From Roseomonas sp. (lineage in GTDB: Bacteria; Pseudomonadota; Alphaproteobacteria; Acetobacterales; Acetobacteraceae): a stretch of DNA of 64,000 nt. The stretch covers positions 124,001 through 188,000 of the forward strand of contig JADCFN010000005.1 in assembly GCA_020249505.1 (NCBI GenBank), in the 5' to 3' direction. Shown piece after piece: positions 26,725-34,341 of this stretch (the first letter of the stretch is position 1; each line of letters opens with the position of its first letter). Under the pieces are notes generated by a model. It did not search any database, was not told the DNA's origin, and saw only the letters and a program-made list of their open reading frames with translations. Both the position numbers and the translations under genes were made by a program.

Positions 26725-28782
26725 TTATTCCACCGCGTCGCGCTTGTCAGCAAGACGCACACCACCCTTCGGGATGCGGATATCGTCAATGAAATCCTGC
26801 ATCGCCTGGCTTGGCGCCGCGGTGAATTGCGACACGACATAGATGACCAGGAAGGAAATGGGCACGCCGAAGATACCGGCGGAAATGCTGCCAATCCCCC
26901 ACATGCGCCCGGTCACCCGGTTGCGCAGCACGATGGTATCGGTCGTCATCGGGCTGCCCCAGATGTTACCGATCCAGGCAAGCGCACCATCCTTCACCGC
27001 TGCGGTATTGGCGAGGATCGCCGCCGCTTCCGCCCGCAATTCAGGCGAGGTGAAGTTCTGGTTGATGCTGCCCACCTGACGCGCGGCGGCGATGATCGCA
27101 TCCTTTGATCCGAACAGCTGGATGAAATCCAGCCCGAACCATTCCGAATGGATCATGTAGCCGAAAGTGGCCACATAGCCGACGGCCATGCCCAAAACAG
27201 CGGCGGTATTGGTGGTTTTCTTGTACCAAACCCCCATCACCAGCGCCGCGAATAGCCCGGCGGCAGCGATAGAGAAGGCCCAGGCGACCAGGAACAGAAT
27301 ATCCGCCCCGGCATTGCCTGCTGTCCAGGCCGCGGCAAAAGCCACGGTCAACAGCAGCACGCGTGAGACAATCAGCCGGCGCGCGGTCGGCGCGTTGCGG
27401 TCAATCATCTTGTAATACACATCATGCGACAACGCGTTCGCAAGCGCGAGCAACAGACCATCGGCGGTGGAAAGCGCCGCAGCCAAACCACCCGCCGCCA
27501 CCAGACCCGCGATCACATAAGGCAAGCCTGCGATTTCCGGCGTGGCGAGAACGACCACGTCAGGGTGAATGCGGAATTCATTCCATTGCAGGATGCCGTC
27601 TCGGTTCACGTCAACAATGTTGATCCACGGCACGCCATAGGGGGATACGATCTGCCAGTTCTTGATCCAGTCCGGCAGGCTCGCGATCGGTTGGCCGATA
27701 ATGTTCTGGTAGATTTCCACCTTCGCGAAAGCGGCATAGGCCGGCGCCGTGAAGTACAGCAGGAAGATGAAGAACAGCGACCAGGCCACGGATTGGCGCG
27801 CTTCCTTCACCGAAGGCGTGGTGAAGTAACGCATCAGGATGTGCGGCAAGGAAGCCGTACCGACCATGAGGCAGAAGACCAGCGCGAACCAATTGATTGC
27901 CGCCGGCACCGAGAATTGCCCATTCGCCCCGATGAACGGCGCGCTATGCCAGCCGGTCACACCGGGCGGCGGGGTCATGCCCGCAGCGCGGAAGCCGTTT
28001 TCCAGCTCCGCAATGCGTTCTAGCGCGAAGCCATACATCAGCTGCGGCAGTGGGACGCCGGTGACCTTGGCGGACATCAGGAAGGCCGGGATCAGGTAGG
28101 CGATGATCAGCACGATATACTGCGCCACCTGCGTCCAGGTAACGGCACGCATGCCACCCAGCATGGAGCAGACCAGAATGCCCGCGAGGCCGACGAAGAC
28201 CGCAACACCGAAGGACACATCCAGGAAGCGCTGGGTGATGATGCCAACGCCCACGATCTGCGCCACAACGTAAACGAAGGACGCGGTGATCAGGACAATA
28301 ACGCCGATCAGGCGGGCCGCATTGCCGCCGAACCGTGCGCCCAGGAAGTCCGGCACGGTATATTGGCCGAATTTGCGCAGATACGGCGCCAGCAGAATGG
28401 CGACCAGCATGTAACCGCCGGTCCAGCCCAGGATGAAGGCCAAGCCACCATAGCCAAGGGCGTAAAGGCTGCCCGCCATGCCGATGAAGCTTGCGGCCGA
28501 CATCCAGTCGGAACCGGTGGCCATACCGTTGTAAATGGCGGGAACGCGCCGACCGGCGACGTAGTATTCAGCAACGGCCTGGGTACGGCTAATGATGCCG
28601 ATGTAAGCGTAAACGCCGATGGTAAGGCCCACGAACAAATAGCCGAGAATGCGATCCGGCACGCCCATCTGTTCAAGGATGGCGATGATGACGACGAAGG
28701 CCGCGAAACCGCCCGTATAGCCCGCATAAATCTTGCCGAGCGAGGCGATAAAGGGGTCTTTTTCCTTGGAAGCTCCGCTCAT
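26725..28782 (-). CDS. Large SSS-family sodium:solute symporter (VC_2705-type, acetate/propionate-like)
   Basis: A 685-residue polytopic transporter of the SSS family, larger than typical members (about 550). Family features include the N-terminal EYYVAGRRVPAIYNGMATGSDWMSAASFIG segment and the ALSTADGLLLALANALSHD motif. Residues 391-402 (DVNRDGILQWNE) match a canonical EF-hand loop, D-x-N-x-D-G-x-L-x-x-x-E, in an extramembrane insert. It pairs with a DUF4212 small subunit four bases upstream, the known two-component arrangement of this subfamily. Likely substrate is a short-chain monocarboxylate; this rests on family and on the nearby prpE. Confidence 0.9.
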   Translation of the reverse strand: MSGASKEKDPFIASLGKIYAGYTGGFAAFVVIIAILEQMGVPDRILGYLFVGLTIGVYAYIGIISRTQAVAEYYVAGRRVPAIYNGMATGSDWMSAASFIGMAGSLYALGYGGLAFILGWTGGYMLVAILLAPYLRKFGQYTVPDFLGARFGGNAARLIGVIVLITASFVYVVAQIVGVGIITQRFLDVSFGVAVFVGLAGILVCSMLGGMRAVTWTQVAQYIVLIIAYLIPAFLMSAKVTGVPLPQLMYGFALERIAELENGFRAAGMTPPPGVTGWHSAPFIGANGQFSVPAAINWFALVFCLMVGTASLPHILMRYFTTPSVKEARQSVAWSLFFIFLLYFTAPAYAAFAKVEIYQNIIGQPIASLPDWIKNWQIVSPYGVPWINIVDVNRDGILQWNEFRIHPDVVVLATPEIAGLPYVIAGLVAAGGLAAALSTADGLLLALANALSHDVYYKMIDRNAPTARRLIVSRVLLLTVAFAAAWTAGNAGADILFLVAWAFSIAAAGLFAALVMGVWYKKTTNTAAVLGMAVGYVATFGYMIHSEWFGLDFIQLFGSKDAIIAAARQVGSINQNFTSPELRAEAAAILANTAAVKDGALAWIGNIWGSPMTTDTIVLRNRVTGRMWGIGSISAGIFGVPISFLVIYVVSQFTAAPSQAMQDFIDDIRIPKGGVRLADKRDAVE

Positions 28783-28786
28783 GGGA

Positions 28787-29092
28787 TCAATCCTCCTGCA
28801 CGCCGAATTCTTCGTCGATCTGGTTCTGGCGCTTGCCGAACCAGAAAAGCGCCACGACGAAGATGATCAGGCTGCCCTGCGCGGCCATGTAAAAGCCAAA
28901 GGGAAAGCCAAGAATGCGAATGCCGTTGAGCGAGGGAGCAAAAATATGCACCACAAAGCTGAAGAAAAACCAAATGCCCAGAACCAGCAGCATCAGGCTG
29001 GAAGTTTTGGCCCAATGGGCCTTGGCGGTGGCCTTATCCACCGCGGGGGCTTCCGTATTGGACGGCGCACCCCCAGATTCAACCAATGGCAT
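28787..29092 (-). CDS. DUF4212 small subunit of sodium:solute symporter
   Basis: A 101-residue protein with two helices (LMLLVLGIWFFFSFVVHIFAP and FGFYMAAQGSLIIFVVALFWF) and a C-terminal QNQIDEEFGVQED tail, matching the DUF4212 family that always travels with the large SSS subunit. ATG 29092 is chosen because GGAGGAGG precedes it; a frame extending to 29209 adds Arg-rich sequence unlike the family. The symporter gene starts four bases after its stop. Confidence 0.9.
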   Translation of the reverse strand: MPLVESGGAPSNTEAPAVDKATAKAHWAKTSSLMLLVLGIWFFFSFVVHIFAPSLNGIRILGFPFGFYMAAQGSLIIFVVALFWFGKRQNQIDEEFGVQED

Positions 29093-29257
29093 TAACTTGC
29101 CTCCTCCGATGATCGCCCCAGGGGAGCGACCTGTTGACCTGCCCTGGTCACGACTCCGCGTGACCTGATTCGGGCATTTGACAGCCCGATTCTTCAGCGG
29201 CGATAACATGCTGTTAATCCAGTCGCAACAAGCTTTTTTTAAGGAATCCGGCCTCTG

Positions 29258-29878
29258 ATGCGCTTTCTACGCCGCTTGCTGGGCAGCCCGCCATCACAGG
29301 AGCCCCGGGATTTTGGGGCCTTCCTGCACCGCCAAGGCGCCTTTGTCGCACAGAAGACCGTGCTTGATTATTGCCGGGTCAAGATCGGGCGGAATGAGAA
29401 GGATTTCTTCGGCAATGCTGAATTCATGGCCGCGCTAAACCATTGCCGTTGGCAGGTTTTCCTGGCCGCGCAAAGCGATGTGATGGCCCTTGCCGAAGCC
29501 TGGCTCAGGCCCTTCTGGCCTGGGCGGGAGGCGCTTTTACTGGAACGCCTTGTCGCGCTGCACGCTGATTTCATGGCCGACGACAGCCCGCCGGAGGAGG
29601 AAAAGGAGGCCTTCGCCGCCAGCCTGATCGCCCTGCCGGGCCATTTGGCCGGGCTGCAATTGGCCGCGCCGCATGACGCCAGGACCCTGCCCCTCATGGC
29701 GGAGGCACCGCTTTTCGCGACCCTTCCGATCCACCCGGACCAGCGCAAGGGCGAAGGCCCCTCCATCCGCGGCGCGCTTCGGTTTCACATTCTCTCCTGC
29801 CAGCAGGAAATGGAACGCGGCTTCGACCCAGCCGGGCTTTCGGCGCGGCTTGCAGCCGTGGCCGATACCGCATCCTAA
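29258..29878 (+). CDS. Conserved-looking hypothetical protein (206 aa)
   Basis: A 206-residue, mostly helical soluble protein without signal peptide or membrane segment. Notable stretches are FGAFLHRQGAFVAQKTVLDY, NEKDFFGNAEFMAALNHCRW near the N-terminus and a central acidic DDSPPEEEKEAF. I recognise no domain. It is divergent from the DUF4212/symporter genes and followed by an AT-rich gap. Codon use matches the genome, so it looks native rather than acquired. Confidence 0.7.
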   Translation: MRFLRRLLGSPPSQEPRDFGAFLHRQGAFVAQKTVLDYCRVKIGRNEKDFFGNAEFMAALNHCRWQVFLAAQSDVMALAEAWLRPFWPGREALLLERLVALHADFMADDSPPEEEKEAFAASLIALPGHLAGLQLAAPHDARTLPLMAEAPLFATLPIHPDQRKGEGPSIRGALRFHILSCQQEMERGFDPAGLSARLAAVADTAS

Positions 29879-30216
29879 CCCAGCGTCGCATTGGTCATTA
29901 ACGCCTTTGCAGATGCATTTATAGGAAAAATAGCCTATTATAGAGACGCATTTTCGTGACGGAATTTTCATTTTATTTCTGACATTATCGTAATTTGCCG
30001 GAAATTTTCGTAAGAATTATCTTCAATGCCTAATTTTTTGTTGCGAAATGCTCAATTCCCGCGCATCAAACCTGCGCCTGCCCTGCGGCATGGCGCCGGC
30101 CCCATTGCGCGTGCCGGTCGCCAAAACCGCGCTTGGGGGGCGCGTCCTGCCAACCGGCGACCGAGGCCAAGCCTGCGGCGCGCCGATAACGAAAGATGAG
30201 AAGGAAGGCGTCGGTA
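29879..30216. other. Intergenic gap with AT-rich block before the MFS gene
   Basis: 338 bases without a supportable gene. Bases about 29900-30050 are strikingly AT-rich for this genome and contain an inverted repeat (ATAGG / CCTAT with an 8-base spacer, near 29922-29939). Bases 30055-30200 return to high G+C with no open frame I trust. The MFS promoter is probably here, but I could not choose one -35/-10 pair. No tRNA-like fold was seen. Confidence 0.5.
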
Positions 30217-31893
30217 ATGAGTGCATCAACAGCGGGCAGCGCGGCTGAGCCGCGGCCCATGACGCGGGAGGAAAGGAAGGTCATCCTTGCCTCCTCCCTC
30301 GGAACCGTATTCGAATGGTATGATTTCTATCTTTACGGGTCGCTCGCGGCCGTCATTGGCGCGAATTTCTTCAGCCAATACCCTGAGACCACCCGCAATA
30401 TCTTTGCGCTGATCGCCTTTGCCGCCGGCTTCCTGGTGCGCCCCTTCGGCGCGCTGGTGTTTGGCCGCCTCGGCGATCTGGTCGGGCGCAAATATACCTT
30501 CCTGATCACCATTTTGATCATGGGTGCTTCCACCTTCGTGGTCGGTATCCTGCCCACATCGGATCAGATTGGCATTGTCGCACCCGTTGTCCTCATCATC
30601 CTCCGCCTGCTGCAAGGCCTGGCTTTGGGCGGCGAATATGGTGGGGCGGCGACCTATGTCGCCGAACACGCCCCGCATGGCCGGCGCGGCTTTTACACCA
30701 GCTTCATTCAGATCACTGCGACGGCGGGGCTGTTCCTGTCGCTGCTCGTGATTCTGTTCACGCAGCTTGCGGTCGGTCCGGATGCCTTCAAGGCCTGGGG
30801 CTGGCGCGTGCCCTTCCTGCTTTCGATTGTGCTGCTCGGCATTTCCGTCTGGATCCGCTTGCAGATGGAAGAAAGCCCGGCCTTCCAAAAGATGAAGGCA
30901 GAAGGCAAGCATTCCAAGGCGCCAATTTCCGAAGCCTTCTTCCAGTGGAAGAACGCCAAGGTGGCGCTTTTCGCGCTGCTCGGCCTGGTCGCTGGTCAGG
31001 CGGTGGTTTGGTACACGGGCCAGTTCTACGCGCTATTCTTCCTGGGCCAGGTGCTCAAGGTGGATAGCTTCACCACCAATATGCTCATTGCTTGGTCGCT
31101 GGTGCTGGGTTCGGGCGGCTTCGTGCTGTTTGGCTGGCTGTCGGACAGGATTGGCCGCAAGCCAATCATCCTGGGCGGCTGCCTAATTGCGGCCCTCACC
31201 TACTTCCCGCTGTTCAAGCTGCTGAGCGCGGAAGCCAATCCTGATCTGCACAAGGCGCACCAGACCATTGCGGTGCGGGTTGTGACGGATCCGGCGAATT
31301 GTTCCTTCCAGTTCAACCCGACCGGTACAGCGCGCTTCACCGCACCTTGCGATATCGCCAAGGCAGCGCTGGCGCGTGCTTCAGTGAATTACAATGTCGA
31401 ACCAGCCCCGGCCGGCACGGTTGCCACTGTGCATATCCAAGGGCAGCAGCCGATCATGGCCAATAGCCCGACCTTCGCGCGGGATTTGGCGGCGGCTTTG
31501 ACGGCGGCGGGCTATCCGGCGGCGTCCAACCCCTCGGTCGTGAAAATGTCCTCGCCTTTCGACATTTTCCGGGAACAGCCGGCGGTGTTGATTGGGGTGC
31601 TCACGCTGCTCGTGATCTATGTCACCATGGTTTATGGGCCAATCGCGGCGGCGCTGGTGGAGCTATTCCCAACGCGCATTCGCTATACGTCCATGTCGCT
31701 GCCCTATCACATCGGCAATGGCTGGTTCGGCGGGCTGCTGCCGGCGACAAGCTTCGCGATGATCGCGCAGACGGGGGATGTTTATTACGGGCTTTGGTAC
31801 CCGATCGTCATCGCGTTGATGACGGTGGTGATCGGCACCTTCTTCGTGCCGGAAACCAAGGACCGCGACATTTACGCGGAAGACGATAGTTAG
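30217..31893 (+). CDS. MHS-family MFS transporter with a large periplasmic loop
   Basis: A 558-residue proton symporter of the metabolite:H+ symporter (MHS) branch of the MFS. The N-terminal SSLGTVFEWYDFYLYGSLA, GRLGDLVGRKYTFL and GLALGGEYGGAATYVAEHAP motifs, then GWLSDRIGRKPII, are diagnostic. Unlike ordinary members (about 430 residues) it has some 105 extra residues (about 337-445) in the loop before the next-to-last helices, including two Cys (PANCSF and TAPCD) that could form a disulfide. ATG 30217 has GGAAGG upstream. The substrate is probably a carboxylate; sugar or osmolyte is possible. Confidence 0.9.
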   Translation: MSASTAGSAAEPRPMTREERKVILASSLGTVFEWYDFYLYGSLAAVIGANFFSQYPETTRNIFALIAFAAGFLVRPFGALVFGRLGDLVGRKYTFLITILIMGASTFVVGILPTSDQIGIVAPVVLIILRLLQGLALGGEYGGAATYVAEHAPHGRRGFYTSFIQITATAGLFLSLLVILFTQLAVGPDAFKAWGWRVPFLLSIVLLGISVWIRLQMEESPAFQKMKAEGKHSKAPISEAFFQWKNAKVALFALLGLVAGQAVVWYTGQFYALFFLGQVLKVDSFTTNMLIAWSLVLGSGGFVLFGWLSDRIGRKPIILGGCLIAALTYFPLFKLLSAEANPDLHKAHQTIAVRVVTDPANCSFQFNPTGTARFTAPCDIAKAALARASVNYNVEPAPAGTVATVHIQGQQPIMANSPTFARDLAAALTAAGYPAASNPSVVKMSSPFDIFREQPAVLIGVLTLLVIYVTMVYGPIAAALVELFPTRIRYTSMSLPYHIGNGWFGGLLPATSFAMIAQTGDVYYGLWYPIVIALMTVVIGTFFVPETKDRDIYAEDDS

Positions 31894-31940
31894 GCATTGG
31901 TCGGGGCGGCGCTGCCGCCCTGCCCTGCTGATGTGACGAA

Positions 31941-31971
31941 AGCGGCGCTGGGATATGGCGCCGCTTTTTTT
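31941..31971 (+). terminator. Rho-independent terminator of the MFS gene
   Basis: AGCGGCGC pairs perfectly with GCGCCGCT around a 9-base loop and the right arm runs into seven T residues (31965-31971). It lies 48 bases after the MFS stop and before the CBS-DUF294 gene. Confidence 0.88.
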
Positions 31972-32008
31972 CATGCCTTGGCTGGCCCGTTTTGGCATAG
32001 ACTAAGGC

Positions 32009-33451
32009 ATGCCAGCGCCCCCAACCGGCCACGCCCCCATCGCCGTCCTGACCGGCCCGGCAAGTGCTGCCATGGGTGCGGCACCACCGGCGCTACCGGC
32101 CGAAACCCCCTTGGGCCAAGCCATCTCCGCCATGGTTACCGCGCGGGCTTCCGCCATCCTGGCGCAGGATGACGCCGGCTGCGCCATTGGCATTCTGACC
32201 GAACAGGATATCGCCCGCCGCGTAATCTTCCGCCTTGGGCCGGAAGTACCACTCGCCGCCGCCATGACCGCGCCGCTGATCGCCTGCGCCCTGGACGAGG
32301 GCCTCTGGCGCGCCATTGCCCTGCTTCGCCAGCATGGGCTCCGGCATTTGCCGGTGCTGGATAAAGCGGGGTGCTGCCTTGGCATGGTGCATCGGGCCGA
32401 GGCCCTCGCGGCTGTCTCCGGCGCGCTGCTAACGCATCTTGAGGCGCTATCGGGCGATGTCGCTGCCATCAAAGCCGCTCAGGCCGGTATTGCGCGCGCG
32501 CTACTCGCGGAAGGGCTGAGCGCGGAAGCCGTGGTGCGGTTGGTCAATGGCATCAACCTTGATCTGCATCGGCGCATTCTGGCGGAAACCCTGGCGGATC
32601 ATGGCACGGCGCCGGTGCCCTTCACCCTGCTGGTCATGGGCAGCCTGGGGCGGGGTGAAAGCCTGCTGACGCCTGATCAGGATAATGGGCTGATATTGGA
32701 AGATTACCCGGATCAGGACCACGCCCAGGTAGATGCCTGGTTCCGCCCCTTCACCGAGGATTTCAACCAGCGCCTGGACCAGGCGGGGTTTCCGCTATGT
32801 CCCGGCGGGATCATGGCGCGCAATCCGCTTTGGCGGAAAACCGCGCGGCAATGGCGCGATCAGATGGGCATCTGGTCCAATCGCCGCGCCGGTGCCGCCC
32901 TGCTGTTCGGCGATATCGTGTTTGATTTCCGCCCGGCGCAGGGGGGCGAGGCAGAGGCGGCTTCGCTCAGGCAACATCTGGCCGCGCTATTGGCCTCGCG
33001 CCCCGCCTGGTTGGCGGCCATGGCAGCGCAGAATAGCAGCTTGCAGGTGGGGCTCACGCTATTCGGTGGCTTTGCCGATGATGAACCCGGCCCTGGCAGC
33101 CGGACGGATTTGAAGCTGCATGGGCTGATGCCGCTGGTCGCCGCCACACGGCTTTTGGCTTTGCGTGATGGCATCACTGAAACCGGCACATCGGCGCGCA
33201 TCGCTGGCCTGGCCGCGCGGGGCAGCATCGCGGCGCGGGAAGCAAACACTTTGCAGGCTGGCTTTGCCCTACTGCTGGATGTTGTCTTGCGCCAACAATT
33301 GGCGGATCACGCCGCCGGCCGCCGCCCCGGCAATCTGGTGGACACCGCAGCCATGCCCAAGGAAGCGCGGCAGGCATTGCGGGAGGCTATGAAGGCGGTG
33401 CGGAATTTCTCCCGCACCAGCTTTGCGGGCTTCACTGGTGAGGTTTGGTAG
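32009..33451 (+). CDS. CBS-pair / DUF294 putative nucleotidyltransferase
   Basis: A 480-residue cytoplasmic regulatory-type protein. Residues about 30-140 form two CBS repeats (AILAQDDAGCAIGILTEQDIA and LRHLPVLDKAGCCLGMV), likely binding adenine nucleotides. Residues about 165-330 are a DUF294 GlnD-like nucleotidyltransferase domain with VMGSLGRGESLLTPDQDNG, where GS and the D-x-D acidic pair should bind metal-NTP. The C-terminal part is the DUF294 helical domain. Its target is unknown. It converges on a DnaQ-like exonuclease gene ten bases away. Confidence 0.88.
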   Translation: MPAPPTGHAPIAVLTGPASAAMGAAPPALPAETPLGQAISAMVTARASAILAQDDAGCAIGILTEQDIARRVIFRLGPEVPLAAAMTAPLIACALDEGLWRAIALLRQHGLRHLPVLDKAGCCLGMVHRAEALAAVSGALLTHLEALSGDVAAIKAAQAGIARALLAEGLSAEAVVRLVNGINLDLHRRILAETLADHGTAPVPFTLLVMGSLGRGESLLTPDQDNGLILEDYPDQDHAQVDAWFRPFTEDFNQRLDQAGFPLCPGGIMARNPLWRKTARQWRDQMGIWSNRRAGAALLFGDIVFDFRPAQGGEAEAASLRQHLAALLASRPAWLAAMAAQNSSLQVGLTLFGGFADDEPGPGSRTDLKLHGLMPLVAATRLLALRDGITETGTSARIAGLAARGSIAAREANTLQAGFALLLDVVLRQQLADHAAGRRPGNLVDTAAMPKEARQALREAMKAVRNFSRTSFAGFTGEVW

Positions 33452-33460
33452 GCGACCTGC

Positions 33461-34168
33461 TCAAAAATGCTCTGCCGTCGCGGCCATGGCGGCGGTCATG
33501 CGGCTGCGCCGTGCCAATTCGGCCAGATCATCCACGCCGCGCGCCGCGGCACGTGCGATCAGGCTGACCCATAGGGATGCGGTCGCTTCCGCATCGCCTA
33601 ACGCCTGGTGCCGCCCTGCAATCACGATCCCTGCCCGGCCACAAAGCCCATCGAGCGAATGATCCGCCTCCTCAGGATCCAGCCAGCGAGAGGTCGCAAC
33701 ACTGCACAGGAAGGGATTGCCGATGGCGGGCGCGCCGCGAAATTCCTCAGCAAAGATCAGGGCGCGATCGAAGCCAGCATTATGCGCCACCAGCACATCA
33801 TCACCGATAAATTCCTGAAACTGCGCAAGCGCTTCAGCGGCGGGCGGTGCGTCGGCCACCATGGCGTCGGTAATGCCGTGATAGCGGATGGAACCAGGCG
33901 GGATGCTGCGGGCGGGGTTGACCAGGGTGGTGAAGCTTTCGCGCACCTCGCCATCGCGCAGCCGGACCGCGCCGATGGACAGCAGCCGGTCGCCGCCGCT
34001 GACATCAAGCCCCGTCGATTCCAGATCAAACACCACATAGCGCTGGGCGATCAGCGGGCCGGCGGGAAGGGCCGCGTGGAAATGCGCCCGGGCGCGAAGA
34101 AATTCGCGCAAGGATGGTTTCAGCCCATTGCCGAGTGCGCCCAAGGCACGGCGGAGAAAGCCGCTCAT
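33461..34168 (-). CDS. DnaQ-like 3'-5' exonuclease (DEDDh family)
   Basis: A 235-residue exonuclease. Exo I is FDLESTGLDVSGGDRLLSIGAV (D and E), Exo II includes VLVAHNAGFDRAL and Exo III is HQALGDAEATA with the catalytic His and Asp: a full DEDDh set. It resembles the epsilon subunit of DNA polymerase III, but the hydrophobic N-terminal preface and absence of the polymerase-binding tail suggest the stand-alone type often encoded next to CBS-DUF294 proteins. Role in DNA or RNA trimming is not known from the sequence. Confidence 0.88.
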   Translation of the reverse strand: MSGFLRRALGALGNGLKPSLREFLRARAHFHAALPAGPLIAQRYVVFDLESTGLDVSGGDRLLSIGAVRLRDGEVRESFTTLVNPARSIPPGSIRYHGITDAMVADAPPAAEALAQFQEFIGDDVLVAHNAGFDRALIFAEEFRGAPAIGNPFLCSVATSRWLDPEEADHSLDGLCGRAGIVIAGRHQALGDAEATASLWVSLIARAAARGVDDLAELARRSRMTAAMAATAEHF

Positions 34169-34341
34169 AGGCGGGTGTTCCGGCTAAGGGGCGGGTGAGG
34201 CAGGGCCATGGACACAGTCTCGCATGGTTTGGCGGCGGCTTTCCACACATTGCGTCGGATCGCTTGCGCCAGGGCTTGCGCTGCGCCCCGCCAAGGCGGC
34301 ACGCTAAGTCCAGTTCGGCGCTGTCACAAAAGGGGGAAACC

